Assembly (NCBI GenBank): GCA_021323655.1
Contig: JAJPKO010000010.1
Coordinates: forward strand, 186,001-250,000
DNA length: 64,000 nt
DNA from: Acidobacteriaceae bacterium
GTDB lineage: Bacteria; Acidobacteriota; Terriglobia; Terriglobales; Acidobacteriaceae
Direction: 5' to 3'
The notes below the pieces were generated by a model. That model had not been told where the DNA came from, ran no database searches, and worked only from the letters and a program-made list of their open reading frames with translations. The position numbers and the translations under genes were made by a program. Shown one piece after another: positions 36,745-45,358 of the stretch. The first letter of the stretch is position 1, and the number at the start of each line of letters is the position of its first letter.

Positions 36745-38445
36745 TTAATTCGTCACCGCACCCAGCGATGCCGATGAAACCGTATCTGCATACTTCCGGA
36801 AGACGCCGCGCTGAAACTTCGGCTCGGGGACCTTCCAGTCTTTCAGGCGTGACTTCAATTCCTCATCCGAGACCTCGACGTCAAGCTTACGGTTCGGAAT
36901 ATCGAAGTGGATGATGTCGCCCTCGTGGATCGCTGCAATCGGGCCGCCCATCGCCGCTTCTGGTGAAACGTGGCCCGCCATCAGCCCACGCGTTGCGCCG
37001 GAGAAGCGCCCGTCGGTCAGCAGCGCAACCGTCTCAGACAATTCAGGAATGCCGACGATCGCGGCTGTGACCTGAAGCATCTCGCGCATGCCCGGCCCGC
37101 CGCGCGGCCCCTCATAGCGAATCACAAGAACATCATTCGGCCTGATCTTTCCATGCTCAACCGCAGCAAAGGCCTCTTCTTCGCAATTGAAGACACGGGC
37201 CGGGCCACGATGCTCGAGCCGGTTGTGGCCCGCGACCTTGATCACGCAGCCTTCCGGAGCAATGTTGCCCTTCAGAATTACCAGTCCGCCCGTGGGTTTG
37301 ATGGCCTTGCTTGCCGGATGAATCACGTCCTGATCAGGGGCCTCTTTTGCCTGCGCTGCTTCTTCGGCCAGCGTGTGTCCGCTGACGTTGATGCAGTCCT
37401 TGTGCAGATAACCGGCTTCAATCAGGCGGTGCGCAAGCAGGCGGCTTCCGCCGGCATTGTAGTAATCGGCTGCAACATATTTGCCGCCGGGCTTGAGGTC
37501 GCAGAGCAGCGGAGTCGCTTTGCTGATGCGATCAAAATCATCTACAGAAAGCTTGATTCCCGCCTCATGCGCTATCGCAATCAGGTGCAGCACCGCGTTC
37601 GTGGACCCTCCGGAGGCAACCACGCTGATGATGGCATTTTCAAGCGCCTCGCGCGTAATAATCTGCCGCGGACGCAGGTCTTTGCGTGCCAGATCCATAA
37701 TGATAGTGCCGACCTTGCGCGACACCGCGAGTTTGTCTGTGACGAATGCCGGGACCGTGGAAAGCCCAAAGGGTGAAATGCCCAGAAACTCGCAGGCAAT
37801 GGCCATGGTGTTGGCGGTAAACTGACCGCCACAGGCGCCCGCACCCGGACAGGCGTTGGCTTCAATCACTTCCAGTCCAGCATCATCCAACTTTCCGGCG
37901 GAGTGCGCACCAATCGCTTCAAAGACGTCCTGAATTGTCAGATCGCGCCGATTTGCATGTCCCGGCGCAATTGAGCCGCCGTAGACCATCAATCCCGGCA
38001 CATCGAGACGCGCCAGCGCCATCACGGTCCCCGGCATGTTCTTGTCGCATCCGGCAATGCAGACGAGGCCGTCGAAAAGATTTCCGCGCGCGACGAGCTC
38101 GATGGAGTCGGCGATGACTTCGCGGCTTACCAGAGAGGCCTTCATGCCCTCGGTGCCCATGGTGATGCCGTCGGAAATGGTGATGGTATTGAACTCCATC
38201 GGCGTGCCGCCTGCTTCACGAATCCCTTGCTTGATGGCGTCGGCAATCTGGCGCAGATGAAAGTTGCAGGGACCGATCTCAGTCCAGGTATTCGCAATGC
38301 CAATAATCGGCTTATGCAGGTCTTCCTTGCTGAAGCCGATGCTGCGCAGCATGGCGCGCGCTCCGGCGCGGTTCGGCCCCTCGGTAAGGGCCACGCTTCT
38401 CCGTTTTGCCTTGTCCAATCCGTCTGAACTCAATGTCCTCTCCAT
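36745..38445 (-). CDS. ilvD: Dihydroxy-acid dehydratase (566 aa)
   Basis: IlvD dehydrates dihydroxy-isovalerate and -methylvalerate. The Fe-S ligating Cys residues lie in CIAGCDKNMPGT and ACPGAGACGGQFTANTM; SDGITMGTEGMKASLVSREV and LLTDGRFSGATRG are also typical. The full length is present. It lies between leuD and ilvB, all on the minus strand, with palindromic repeats on both sides. Confidence 0.97.
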   Translation of the reverse strand: MERTLSSDGLDKAKRRSVALTEGPNRAGARAMLRSIGFSKEDLHKPIIGIANTWTEIGPCNFHLRQIADAIKQGIREAGGTPMEFNTITISDGITMGTEGMKASLVSREVIADSIELVARGNLFDGLVCIAGCDKNMPGTVMALARLDVPGLMVYGGSIAPGHANRRDLTIQDVFEAIGAHSAGKLDDAGLEVIEANACPGAGACGGQFTANTMAIACEFLGISPFGLSTVPAFVTDKLAVSRKVGTIIMDLARKDLRPRQIITREALENAIISVVASGGSTNAVLHLIAIAHEAGIKLSVDDFDRISKATPLLCDLKPGGKYVAADYYNAGGSRLLAHRLIEAGYLHKDCINVSGHTLAEEAAQAKEAPDQDVIHPASKAIKPTGGLVILKGNIAPEGCVIKVAGHNRLEHRGPARVFNCEEEAFAAVEHGKIRPNDVLVIRYEGPRGGPGMREMLQVTAAIVGIPELSETVALLTDGRFSGATRGLMAGHVSPEAAMGGPIAAIHEGDIIHFDIPNRKLDVEVSDEELKSRLKDWKVPEPKFQRGVFRKYADTVSSASLGAVTN

Positions 38446-38454
38446 CTATGTGTT

Positions 38455-38521
38455 GTCATTCTGGGCGAAGCGTCTGGCCCACATCGCCAAGAATCTTCGT
38501 CGCGTTGCTCCTCAGAATGAC
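38455..38521. repeat. Imperfect inverted repeat between leuD and ilvD
   Basis: GTCATTCTGGG (38455-38465) and CTCAGAATGAC (38511-38521) are near-complementary ends of an element whose middle contains CGAAGCG and GAATCTTCG-type blocks. It resembles common acidobacterial intergenic repeats. A 25-codon GTG frame coupled to the leuD stop runs through it and is probably fortuitous. Confidence 0.55.
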
Positions 38522-38532
38522 GATCCGTTCCT

Positions 38533-39129
38533 TCACGCCTTCGGTGCGTACCAGAATTCCTTGTTGTGCTTCTGCTCAAACTGGTCAATCGCCGCAGCAT
38601 GACGCAGCGTCAGCCCAATGTCGTCCAACCCTTCCAGCAGGCAATACCGCCGGAAAGGGTCCATCGAAAACTTTGTTTCAAATCCCTGTTCATCGCGGAT
38701 GGTCTCGTCTTCAAGCGAAACCGTCAGCTTGTAGCCTTCTGTCTTCGCCGCGCGATCCAGAAGCAGTTGCACCTGCTCCTCGGGGAGTGTAATCAGCAGA
38801 ATGCCGTTCTTGCCCGCATTCGAATGGAAGATATCGGCAAATGTAGGAGCAATCACACAACGAAAGCCAAAGTCGGCCAGCGCCCAGGCGGCATGCTCAC
38901 GCGACGAGCCGCAGCCAAAATTTTTGGCTGTTACCAGAATCTGCGAGCCTTTGTAGCGCGGCTGGTTGATCTCAAAGTTCGGGTCCTGCCGCCAGTCAAA
39001 AAACAGAAACTCGCCGTATCCGGTGCGCTCAATGCGCTTGAGGAACTGCTTTGGAATGATCTGGTCCGTGTCCACATTGGCGCGGTCCAGCGGTGTAACA
39101 ACAGAAGTAAGTGTGCGGAACGGCTGCAT
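38533..39129 (-). CDS. leuD: 3-isopropylmalate dehydratase small subunit (198 aa)
   Basis: LeuD provides the swivel domain of isopropylmalate isomerase. NVDTDQIIPKQFLKRI near residue 18 and NFGCGSSREHAAWALADFG near residue 68 are diagnostic. The ATG at 39129 overlaps the leuC stop (TAATG); the longer frame start at 39162 lies inside leuC and is rejected. Confidence 0.96.
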   Translation of the reverse strand: MQPFRTLTSVVTPLDRANVDTDQIIPKQFLKRIERTGYGEFLFFDWRQDPNFEINQPRYKGSQILVTAKNFGCGSSREHAAWALADFGFRCVIAPTFADIFHSNAGKNGILLITLPEEQVQLLLDRAAKTEGYKLTVSLEDETIRDEQGFETKFSMDPFRRYCLLEGLDDIGLTLRHAAAIDQFEQKHNKEFWYAPKA

Positions 39130-40556
39130 TAGACCAGCACCTCTTCGTTTCTGAATTCCCATTGACGAATGTCGGTGAAGTGGCCGGTAATCGCGGCAGC
39201 GGCGGCCATCTGCGGGCTGACCAGGTGCGTGCGTCCACCGCGTCCCTGGCGGCCTTCAAAGTTGCGGTTGCTGGTCGAGGCGCAGCGCTCACCCGGCTGC
39301 AGAATGTCCGGGTTCATGCCCAGGCACATCGAGCAGCCCGGCTCGCGCCACTCAAATCCCGCTTCGATAAAGATTTTGTCCAGGCCCTCTTTTTCCGCCT
39401 GCGTTTTCACCTGGTGCGACCCAGGAACGACCATCGCGCGCACGCTCGGGCTGACGCGATATCCGGCGACCACTTTCGCAGCCGCGCGCAGGTCTTCAAT
39501 GCGCGAGTTGGTGCAGGAGCCAAGAAAGACGCGGTCAATGGTCACGTCTTCAATAGGCGTATTCGCCTTCAGGCCCATATACTCAAGCGCGCGCTCAAAG
39601 GCTTTGCGGTCCGCCTCATCTTTCACGCTGGCCGGGTCAGGTACACGGTCCGTGACCGCAACCACCATGCCCGGGTTCGTGCCCCAGGTAACATAAGGCA
39701 CAAGCTCTTCTGCCGGAATCAGCAGCTCGCGGTCAAACCTGGCGCCTTCGTCGGTCTTCAGTTCACGCCACGCGGCAACGGCCTTCTCCCAGGCCTCGCC
39801 TTTGGGAGCGAAGCGGCGACCCTTGAGGTAGGCAAAGGTCGTTTCATCGGGAGCAATCATGCCCGCACGTGCGCCGGCTTCAATGCTCATGTTGCAGATG
39901 GTCATGCGGCCTTCCATCGAAAGCGAGCGGATGGTCGAGCCTGCATACTCGATGACGTATCCAGTGGCACCGTCAGTGCCAATACGCCCGATGATGCCGA
40001 GAATGATGTCCTTGGCCGTCACGCCATAAGGCAGCCCACCTTCGACCGAGATGCGAAAGGTCTTCGGCCTTGACTGCGGCAGGCACTGCGTCGCCATGAC
40101 ATGCTCGACCTCTGATGTACCAATGCCAAAGGCCAGCGCGCCAAATGCTCCGTGCGTCGAAGTGTGTGAGTCACCGCAGACAATCGTCATGCCCGGCTTG
40201 GTCAGCCCCAGCTCGGGCCCAATGACGTGCACGATCCCCTGGTTGGGCGATTGAATGTCGTAGAACTCAACGCCGAATTCAGCGCAGTTTTTGCGCAGCG
40301 TCTCAATCTGCTTGGCGGCAATGGCATCTTCAATCACCAGCCGGTTTGTCGTGGGGACGTTGTGGTCCACTGTGGCCACAGTGCGGTCCGCACGGCGCAG
40401 CTTGCGCCCAGACAGACGAAGGCCATCAAACGCCTGGGGCGATGTGACCTCATGCACAAGGTGCAGATCAATGTAGAGCAGCGCAGGCTCATTCGCCGGC
40501 TCGGCTACAAGATGCTGCTCCCATACTTTTTGAAAAAGTGTTTTTGGTGCGCTCAT
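39129..40556 (-). CDS. leuC: 3-isopropylmalate dehydratase large subunit (475 aa)
   Basis: This aconitase-family subunit carries the 4Fe-4S cluster. Ligating Cys residues are in [17 protein letters not shown] and [13 protein letters not shown], and [14 protein letters not shown] is the usual substrate region. The start at 40556 ([10 protein letters not shown]) matches the family; the frame to 40676 runs through intergenic repeats. Together with LeuD it isomerises 2-isopropylmalate. Confidence 0.96.
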   Translation of the reverse strand: MSAPKTLFQKVWEQHLVAEPANEPALLYIDLHLVHEVTSPQAFDGLRLSGRKLRRADRTVATVDHNVPTTNRLVIEDAIAAKQIETLRKNCAEFGVEFYDIQSPNQGIVHVIGPELGLTKPGMTIVCGDSHTSTHGAFGALAFGIGTSEVEHVMATQCLPQSRPKTFRISVEGGLPYGVTAKDIILGIIGRIGTDGATGYVIEYAGSTIRSLSMEGRMTICNMSIEAGARAGMIAPDETTFAYLKGRRFAPKGEAWEKAVAAWRELKTDEGARFDRELLIPAEELVPYVTWGTNPGMVVAVTDRVPDPASVKDEADRKAFERALEYMGLKANTPIEDVTIDRVFLGSCTNSRIEDLRAAAKVVAGYRVSPSVRAMVVPGSHQVKTQAEKEGLDKIFIEAGFEWREPGCSMCLGMNPDILQPGERCASTSNRNFEGRQGRGGRTHLVSPQMAAAAAITGHFTDIRQWEFRNEEVLV

Positions 40557-40623
40557 GAAGCATCCCGATATTTTTGAAGGGCACGACCTCAGCCGTGCGA
40601 GTTTCTTACCACTGGGTACCACA

Positions 40624-40675
40624 CATCTCGAAGAGATGCAGGTTGACTTGAATAGCCCCATGTCTCTCAGAGACA
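40624..40675. repeat. Two short palindromes between leuB and leuC
   Basis: CATCTC-gaa-GAGATG (40624-40638) resembles the core of the 36707-36731 hairpin, and TGTCTCTCAGAGACA (40661-40675) is a second palindrome. A third element, GCACGA-N8-type with GTGC, lies near 40581. All are in the 137-base junction and have no coding role. Confidence 0.55.
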
Positions 40676-40693
40676 CGAAGCACCCGTACGTAC

Positions 40694-41803
40694 TTAGACC
40701 GCGTGCAGCGCCTGACGCTTATCAATCAGCTCATTCAGAACGCCGTGTACCTGCCGACCCATCTCCTGCGTGGAGAGGACCATCTTCTTGTCCTTCTCGC
40801 TACGCGCCAGGTCCGCTGTGCGGTAGCCTTGCTCCAGCACCTTGCGTACGGCAGTTTCCACTGCCTGCGCGTCCTGTTCGAGGTTCGCCGAGTGCCGCAG
40901 CAGCATCGCCGCCGTCAGAATCGCGCCCAGCGGATTGGCAATGCCTCTACCCGCAATATCAGGCGCTGAGCCGTGCACCGGCTCATACAGATTCACCTTG
41001 CCGCCGACGGTCGCTGAAGGCAGCATGCCCAGCGAGCCGGTAATCACAGCCGATTCATCCGAGAGAATGTCGCCGAAGAGGTTCTCTGTCAGCACCACGT
41101 CATAGTTGCGCGGAACATTCATCAGGTGCATGGACATCGCATCCACATACTGGTGTTCGAGCGCGACCTCGGGATATTCCTTCGCTACTTCCGCCACCGT
41201 CGCACGCCAGAGCTGCGAAACTTCGAGCACATTGGCCTTGTCCACAGACGTGACTTTCTTGCGGCGCTTCTGTGCCAGCTCAAAGGCCACACGGGCCACG
41301 CGCGTGACCTCATCGCGGGTATAGCGCATTGTGTTCCAGGCTGAATGTGCTTCGCGGTCCCAGGCGCGCGGCTCGCCAAAGTAGAGACCACCCAGCAGCT
41401 CGCGCACAAAGAGGATGTCCGTACCGTCAATCACTTCGGGCTTCAACGGAGAATTCGACGCCAGTGCCGGATGCGCAAACGCAGGACGCAGATTGGCAAA
41501 TCCACCGAGCGCCTGTCGAATCTGCAGCAGCCCGGCCTCCGGCCGCTTGTCCGGAGGCAACGAGTTGAACTCATTTCCGCCGACCGCGCCCAGCAGAACA
41601 GCATCGCTTTCAAGGGCCGCATCCAGCGTGGCTGTGGGCAGCGGAGTGCCCTGCGCCTTGATGGCAACGCCGCCAATCAGCGCCTCACGGAACTCAAAAT
41701 CATGCCCGCCCAGCTCTGCGACGGAACGCAGAACGCGAAGGGCCTCGCCGGTTACTTCCGGCCCAATGCCATCTCCGGCAACAACAAGAATCTTCAGCTT
41801 CAT
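40694..41803 (-). CDS. leuB: 3-isopropylmalate dehydrogenase (369 aa)
   Basis: LeuB oxidatively decarboxylates 3-isopropylmalate. [21 protein letters not shown] at the N terminus, the substrate-binding [11 protein letters not shown] loop (Arg), and [24 protein letters not shown] are diagnostic of the LeuB branch over isocitrate dehydrogenase. It follows leuA with a 128-base repeat-filled gap. Confidence 0.96.
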   Translation of the reverse strand: MKLKILVVAGDGIGPEVTGEALRVLRSVAELGGHDFEFREALIGGVAIKAQGTPLPTATLDAALESDAVLLGAVGGNEFNSLPPDKRPEAGLLQIRQALGGFANLRPAFAHPALASNSPLKPEVIDGTDILFVRELLGGLYFGEPRAWDREAHSAWNTMRYTRDEVTRVARVAFELAQKRRKKVTSVDKANVLEVSQLWRATVAEVAKEYPEVALEHQYVDAMSMHLMNVPRNYDVVLTENLFGDILSDESAVITGSLGMLPSATVGGKVNLYEPVHGSAPDIAGRGIANPLGAILTAAMLLRHSANLEQDAQAVETAVRKVLEQGYRTADLARSEKDKKMVLSTQEMGRQVHGVLNELIDKRQALHAV

Positions 41804-41827
41804 CCGATGCGGTTCTCCAACAATTTC

Positions 41828-41916
41828 CGGGGCGAAAGCCCCTCCGGCTTGAGCCTCTGTTTCACCGACTAAAGGTCCGGTGAAAAACGGCGGTCTGAGT
41901 AAGGGGCTTCAGCCCC
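41828..41916. repeat. Cluster of three palindromes between leuA and leuB
   Basis: GGGGC-GAAA-GCCCC lies at 41829-41842, TTTCACCG with CGGTGAAA at 41860-41885, and GGGGCTtcAGCCCC at 41903-41916. The last belongs to the same GGGCTGAAGCCC-type family as 49221-49232. Such intergenic palindromes are frequent in this lineage and may stabilise or attenuate the message. Confidence 0.6.
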
Positions 41917-41931
41917 GGCCTTTTAGCAGAC

Positions 41932-43128
41932 TTACGCTTCGCCCACCGTCTCGGCCGCAATCAAATCCGCATGCCGCTTATGGTGCGCTACAAGGTTGAT
42001 CAGGTCCAGGTCATAGACCGCCTTTTTGCGGTCAGCCAGCTCGGTAAACGCGTGATACGCCGCGTCCAGGTCTTCTGCATTCAGGTCATAGCCCAGGGCC
42101 AGCAGGCGCGAGCGCAGCGCGTGCCGTCCGGAGTGCTTGCCCAACACCATCCTGTTCGACGGCACACCCACCGATTCGGGTGTCATGATCTCGTAGGTCA
42201 GTGGGTTTGAAAGCACACCATGCTGGTGGATGCCCGCCTCATGTGCAAAGGCATTGCCGCCCACAATCGCCTTATTAGGCGAAGGCCCAAAGCTGATGAT
42301 CTGCGCCAGTTGCTGGCTTACCGGGTACAGCTTTTCGAGCTTCAGCCCATGCTGCTTTTGAAAATGGTTTTCTCGCACCATCAGCGCCGCCGCTATCTCT
42401 TCCAGCGCTGCATTGCCCGCGCGCTCGCCAATGCCGTTGATGGTGCACTCCACCTGACGCGCCCCGCCTTCAATCGCAGCAAGAGAATTGGCGACCGCCA
42501 GACCCAGATCATTATGGCAATGCGCTGAGAAGACGACCTTGTCCGCCCCTGGAACGCGCTCGCGCACGGTGCGAAACATCTGCCTGTATTCGTCCGGAAT
42601 GGTATAGCCGACCGTGTCCGGCATATTGATGGTCGTCGCTCCGGCTTCGATCGCCACCTGTACGATCTTACACAGGAAATCAATGTTGGTCCGCGTCGAG
42701 TCCTCGGGCGAGAACTCCACCTCATCCACATAGGTACGCGCCAGTGCGACGGCCTTGTGTGCCTGCTCCAGGGCCTCCTCGCGGCCGATCTTCAGCTTGT
42801 ATTCAAGATGAATGTCTGAGCTTGCGAGAAAAATATGGATGCGCGACCGGTCCGCAGGCTCCAACGCCGCAGCGGCCCGCTCAATGTCCTCGCGCCTCGC
42901 CCGTGAAAGCGATGCAATCCGCGGACGCCGCACCTCTTTCGCAACCGCCTGAATGGCTGCGAAGTCCCCTTCTGACGCAATGGCAAAGCCCGCTTCCAGA
43001 ATGTCCACCCCAAGGTCATCGAGTGCATGCGCCATGATCAGCTTTTCGGCCTGGGTCATGCTGCATCCCGGGGACTGCTCGCCATCGCGCAAGGTGGTGT
43101 CAAAGAAGAAAACGCGGTCCTGTGCCAT
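41932..43128 (-). CDS. leuA: 2-isopropylmalate synthase lacking the regulatory domain (398 aa)
   Basis: The catalytic TIM barrel is intact: FDTTLRDGEQSPGCSM, the HxH metal site in SAHCHNDLGLAVAN, NGIGERAGNAALEEI, and the flexible subdomain with GKHSGRHALRSRL. LeuA is usually about 500-520 aa with a C-terminal LeuA-dimer domain that binds leucine. Here the protein stops at 398 aa, right after subdomain II, with no remnant downstream. It may therefore resist leucine inhibition. Homocitrate synthase or citramalate synthase are alternatives, but the leuBCD context supports LeuA. Confidence 0.9.
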   Translation of the reverse strand: MAQDRVFFFDTTLRDGEQSPGCSMTQAEKLIMAHALDDLGVDILEAGFAIASEGDFAAIQAVAKEVRRPRIASLSRARREDIERAAAALEPADRSRIHIFLASSDIHLEYKLKIGREEALEQAHKAVALARTYVDEVEFSPEDSTRTNIDFLCKIVQVAIEAGATTINMPDTVGYTIPDEYRQMFRTVRERVPGADKVVFSAHCHNDLGLAVANSLAAIEGGARQVECTINGIGERAGNAALEEIAAALMVRENHFQKQHGLKLEKLYPVSQQLAQIISFGPSPNKAIVGGNAFAHEAGIHQHGVLSNPLTYEIMTPESVGVPSNRMVLGKHSGRHALRSRLLALGYDLNAEDLDAAYHAFTELADRKKAVYDLDLINLVAHHKRHADLIAAETVGEA

Positions 43129-43153
43129 ATGGTGTTCCTCAGTGGATGATTGA

Positions 43154-43235
43154 AGCAGTCAGCACGTCTTCGGCGCTGCCAGCCATGCCTTCAGCATAGC
43201 CAGCAAAAAAGCTGGCCGCCTCTCCGCTGACTGCT
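43154..43235 (-). ncRNA. Structured 5' leader of leuA mRNA (candidate cis-regulatory RNA)
   Basis: A 10-bp perfect outer stem (AGCAGTCAGC at 43154-43163 with GCTGACTGCT at 43226-43235) encloses a hairpin GCCAGC-A6-GCTGGC (43199-43216) and a small hairpin ATGC-cttca-GCAT (43185-43197). The GCTGGC arm could pair instead with GCCAGC at 43178-43183, giving mutually exclusive folds. The leuA SD (GAGGAA) lies outside, 25 bases downstream. No leucine-rich leader peptide is seen. Confidence 0.45.
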
Positions 43236-43304
43236 GTCCCAATCACGTGTGCTTAGTCTCCCAAACGGCAAGCCATAAGTCAAATTTTAATCTCCTTGCT
43301 TTTT

Positions 43305-43321
43305 CATAAATATTGCTTATG
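43305..43321. promoter_or_regulatory. LysR-type operator (T-N11-A palindrome)
   Basis: CATAA-N7-TTATG is a perfect inverted repeat containing the T-N11-A core typical of LysR-family binding sites. It lies 37 bases before the LysR start codon, in the intergenic region shared with leuA, so autoregulation and control of the leu-ilv cluster are both plausible. Confidence 0.6.
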
Positions 43322-43358
43322 ATAATCGGCAGGCCAGTCAGTATTCCGGCCTCTGCTT

Positions 43359-44315
43359 ATGGAACTTTCTCAGCTTGAAACCTTCCTGGCCGTTGTCGCA
43401 GAGAAAAGTTTCTCCCGCGCCGCTGCCCGTTTGCACCGCACCCAGCCCGCCGTCAGCCAGGTCATCCGCAAGCTCGAAGAAGAGCTGGGAGAGCCGCTTT
43501 TTGAGCGTGCCAGCCGTGACGGGACGCTTACCGCTGCCGGCGATGTGCTTCGCGAATATGCGGAACGGCTGCTTCGCCTGCGGGAAGAGGCTTCAAGCGC
43601 ACTGGCCGAGGTCAAGGCCCTCGAACGCGGGCGCCTCACCCTGGCCGCCAACGAATATACCTGCCTTTACCTGCTTCCGGTGCTCGATGCCTTCCGCAGG
43701 CACTGTCCCCATATATCTATTCTGGTGCAGCGTTCGCTGGCCAGCCGAATTCCGGACCAGGTGCTGGGCCGCACAGTGGAGTTGGGCATTGTCTCCTATC
43801 GGCCGGAAGACGATCCGTTGGGTGCAATTGGGGTTTATTCTGACGATCTGGTCTTTATCGTGCCGCCGCACCATGCTCTCGCGCGGGAAAAGAAGGTGCG
43901 CATCCGCGATATCGGCGCGGAAAACTTTATCGCGCACAACGTTCCGTCTCCCATGCGCCAGCGGGTGGAAGAGTCCTTTGCGAAGCACAAGACGCCGCTG
44001 AACATCGGCGTGGAGCTGCCCAGCCTTGAGGCCATCAAGCGCTTTGTCGCCAGCGGAAACGGTGTTGCTTTTGTCCCCGCGCTCACCGTTCAGGCGGAGG
44101 CCCAGCGGGGCGAGGTCGTCATTGTGGATGTGCCGGAACTGGCCTATGCGCGCAAACTGTGGCTCGTCTACCGCAAGTACGGAACTCCATCGTACGCCGC
44201 GCTTGCCTTCCTCCGGATTGTCCGGACGTTGTCCCGGGAAAGAGGCCTGCCTTACCTCTATGACGAGAAAGCCAACAGCACGTCTAAGAAGCAACAGTCG
44301 GAAACAGTCGGGTAG
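43359..44315 (+). CDS. LysR-family transcriptional regulator (318 aa)
   Basis: The N-terminal wHTH reads LETFLAVVAEKSFSRAAARL followed by RTQPAVSQVIRKLE, a textbook LysR pattern. The C-terminal region has the two-lobed substrate-binding fold (LGIVSYRPEDDPLGAIG and GVAFVPALTVQAE). It is divergent from leuA with a T-N11-A box between them, so it is a good candidate regulator of leucine synthesis, analogous to LeuO/IlvY-type control (inference). Its ligand is unknown. Confidence 0.92.
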   Translation: MELSQLETFLAVVAEKSFSRAAARLHRTQPAVSQVIRKLEEELGEPLFERASRDGTLTAAGDVLREYAERLLRLREEASSALAEVKALERGRLTLAANEYTCLYLLPVLDAFRRHCPHISILVQRSLASRIPDQVLGRTVELGIVSYRPEDDPLGAIGVYSDDLVFIVPPHHALAREKKVRIRDIGAENFIAHNVPSPMRQRVEESFAKHKTPLNIGVELPSLEAIKRFVASGNGVAFVPALTVQAEAQRGEVVIVDVPELAYARKLWLVYRKYGTPSYAALAFLRIVRTLSRERGLPYLYDEKANSTSKKQQSETVG

Positions 44316-44446
44316 CTGTGCAAAAGCCGTCTGGCAGGTACAATTGCGAAGTGGGCCCTTTTGTCTGGCCCGCGTAATTTCACAATTGACACGCCCAGGG
44401 GGCATTGCGCCTGCCAGGCTTTGCGCAGGCGAGAGGTTCATTACGG

Positions 44447-45046
44447 ATGAAGAAGATTTTGTTGTCTTTGGTGTTGCTGCCCGTGCTGGCGGCAACTGGG
44501 TTCGCGCAGGAGAGCCGTCAGGACGTCAGCGCAAGCTGGTCGGGATTGATTCCTCCACACACCGTCGGCAATGCCGTGCAGCAGGATGGCACCATCGGAA
44601 ACTACGGCGTCCTTGCCAGCTACCGTTATATGCTCACGCCGCGCAGCGCGCTTGAACTGAATTACCAGTACAACCAGGACATCCAGCACTTTGTCGGCAA
44701 CTTTTTCAACTGGCGCGTCCATACCCGCTTTCAGGAAATATCCGGCGCCTACGTCTACAACTTCACTTATAAGAACTTCAATCCTTTTCTTGAAGGCGGT
44801 ATTGGCGGCTACATCTTTACCCCCATCAAGGATCCCAAGACGACCAATCTTGACGTAAAGCAGAACACCAACGTGGGTGCCCTTTATGGCGGCGGTATCG
44901 CCTACGAGCTGAGCCCCAGCTGGGACCTCCGCGTTGAATATCGCGGCATCATCCTTAAGGCCCCGTCCTTCGGGCAGGAATCACTACGCACCAACCGCTA
45001 CTACAACCTCAACAATCCGACGGTTGGCATCGCCTACCACTTCTAG
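44447..45046 (+). CDS. Outer-membrane beta-barrel protein (199 aa)
   Basis: A signal peptide (MKKILLSLVLLPVLAATGFA) is followed by alternating amphipathic strands with many aromatic residues and a C-terminal GIAYHF, the last-strand signature for outer-membrane insertion. Size suggests an eight-stranded OmpW/OmpA-like barrel. SD GAGAGG lies upstream of ATG 44447. No specific ligand or partner is evident. Confidence 0.82.
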   Translation: MKKILLSLVLLPVLAATGFAQESRQDVSASWSGLIPPHTVGNAVQQDGTIGNYGVLASYRYMLTPRSALELNYQYNQDIQHFVGNFFNWRVHTRFQEISGAYVYNFTYKNFNPFLEGGIGGYIFTPIKDPKTTNLDVKQNTNVGALYGGGIAYELSPSWDLRVEYRGIILKAPSFGQESLRTNRYYNLNNPTVGIAYHF

Positions 45047-45064
45047 TCTCCGCACAACTTCAAG

Positions 45065-45091
45065 GGCCACATCTCAAAATGAGGTGTGGCC
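45065..45091. terminator. Hairpin downstream of the outer-membrane protein gene
   Basis: GGCCACATCTCA (45065-45076) pairs with TGAGGTGTGGCC (45080-45091) with one G-T wobble and a three-base loop. It lies 18 bases after the stop codon. It shares the CCACATCTC core with repeats at 36707-36731 and 60504-60526, so it may be both repeat copy and terminator; no T run follows. Confidence 0.55.
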
Positions 45092-45358
45092 TCCATCCAG
45101 CGCGCAATTCAAACCATTCCACTCGAGTAGATCCTCAGCCTGGATGGAACGCGCAGCCGAAGGACCGACCTTCCGCAGTTGATCCTCATCCGGGTCAACG
45201 AATCATCGCGACGCTCCTCCCAGGTCCCTGCCGGGCGCGGAAACTGGGCTAAAGATGGCGGAGTAGATCGTTTTCAGCAGTTACAAATTGCATACCAGGG
45301 AAAAATTTATTTCCTTTCTTTCCATACGCAGATAACATCGTCTGACAGGTTTCCTGCC

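Noticed and set aside
38454-38534. 25-codon GTG frame rich in Ile/Val/Leu overlapping the leuD stop, considered as an ilvD leader peptide
   Set aside because: It is generated by a dispersed intergenic repeat, with no terminator structure specific to attenuation.
39111-40073. Plus-strand frame of 320 codons antisense to leuC
   Set aside because: The leuC Cys motifs and operon position settle the strand.
44331-44346. TGGCAG...TTGC considered as a sigma54 promoter upstream of the outer-membrane protein gene
   Set aside because: GG to GC spacing is one base too long, which normally abolishes sigma54 recognition.
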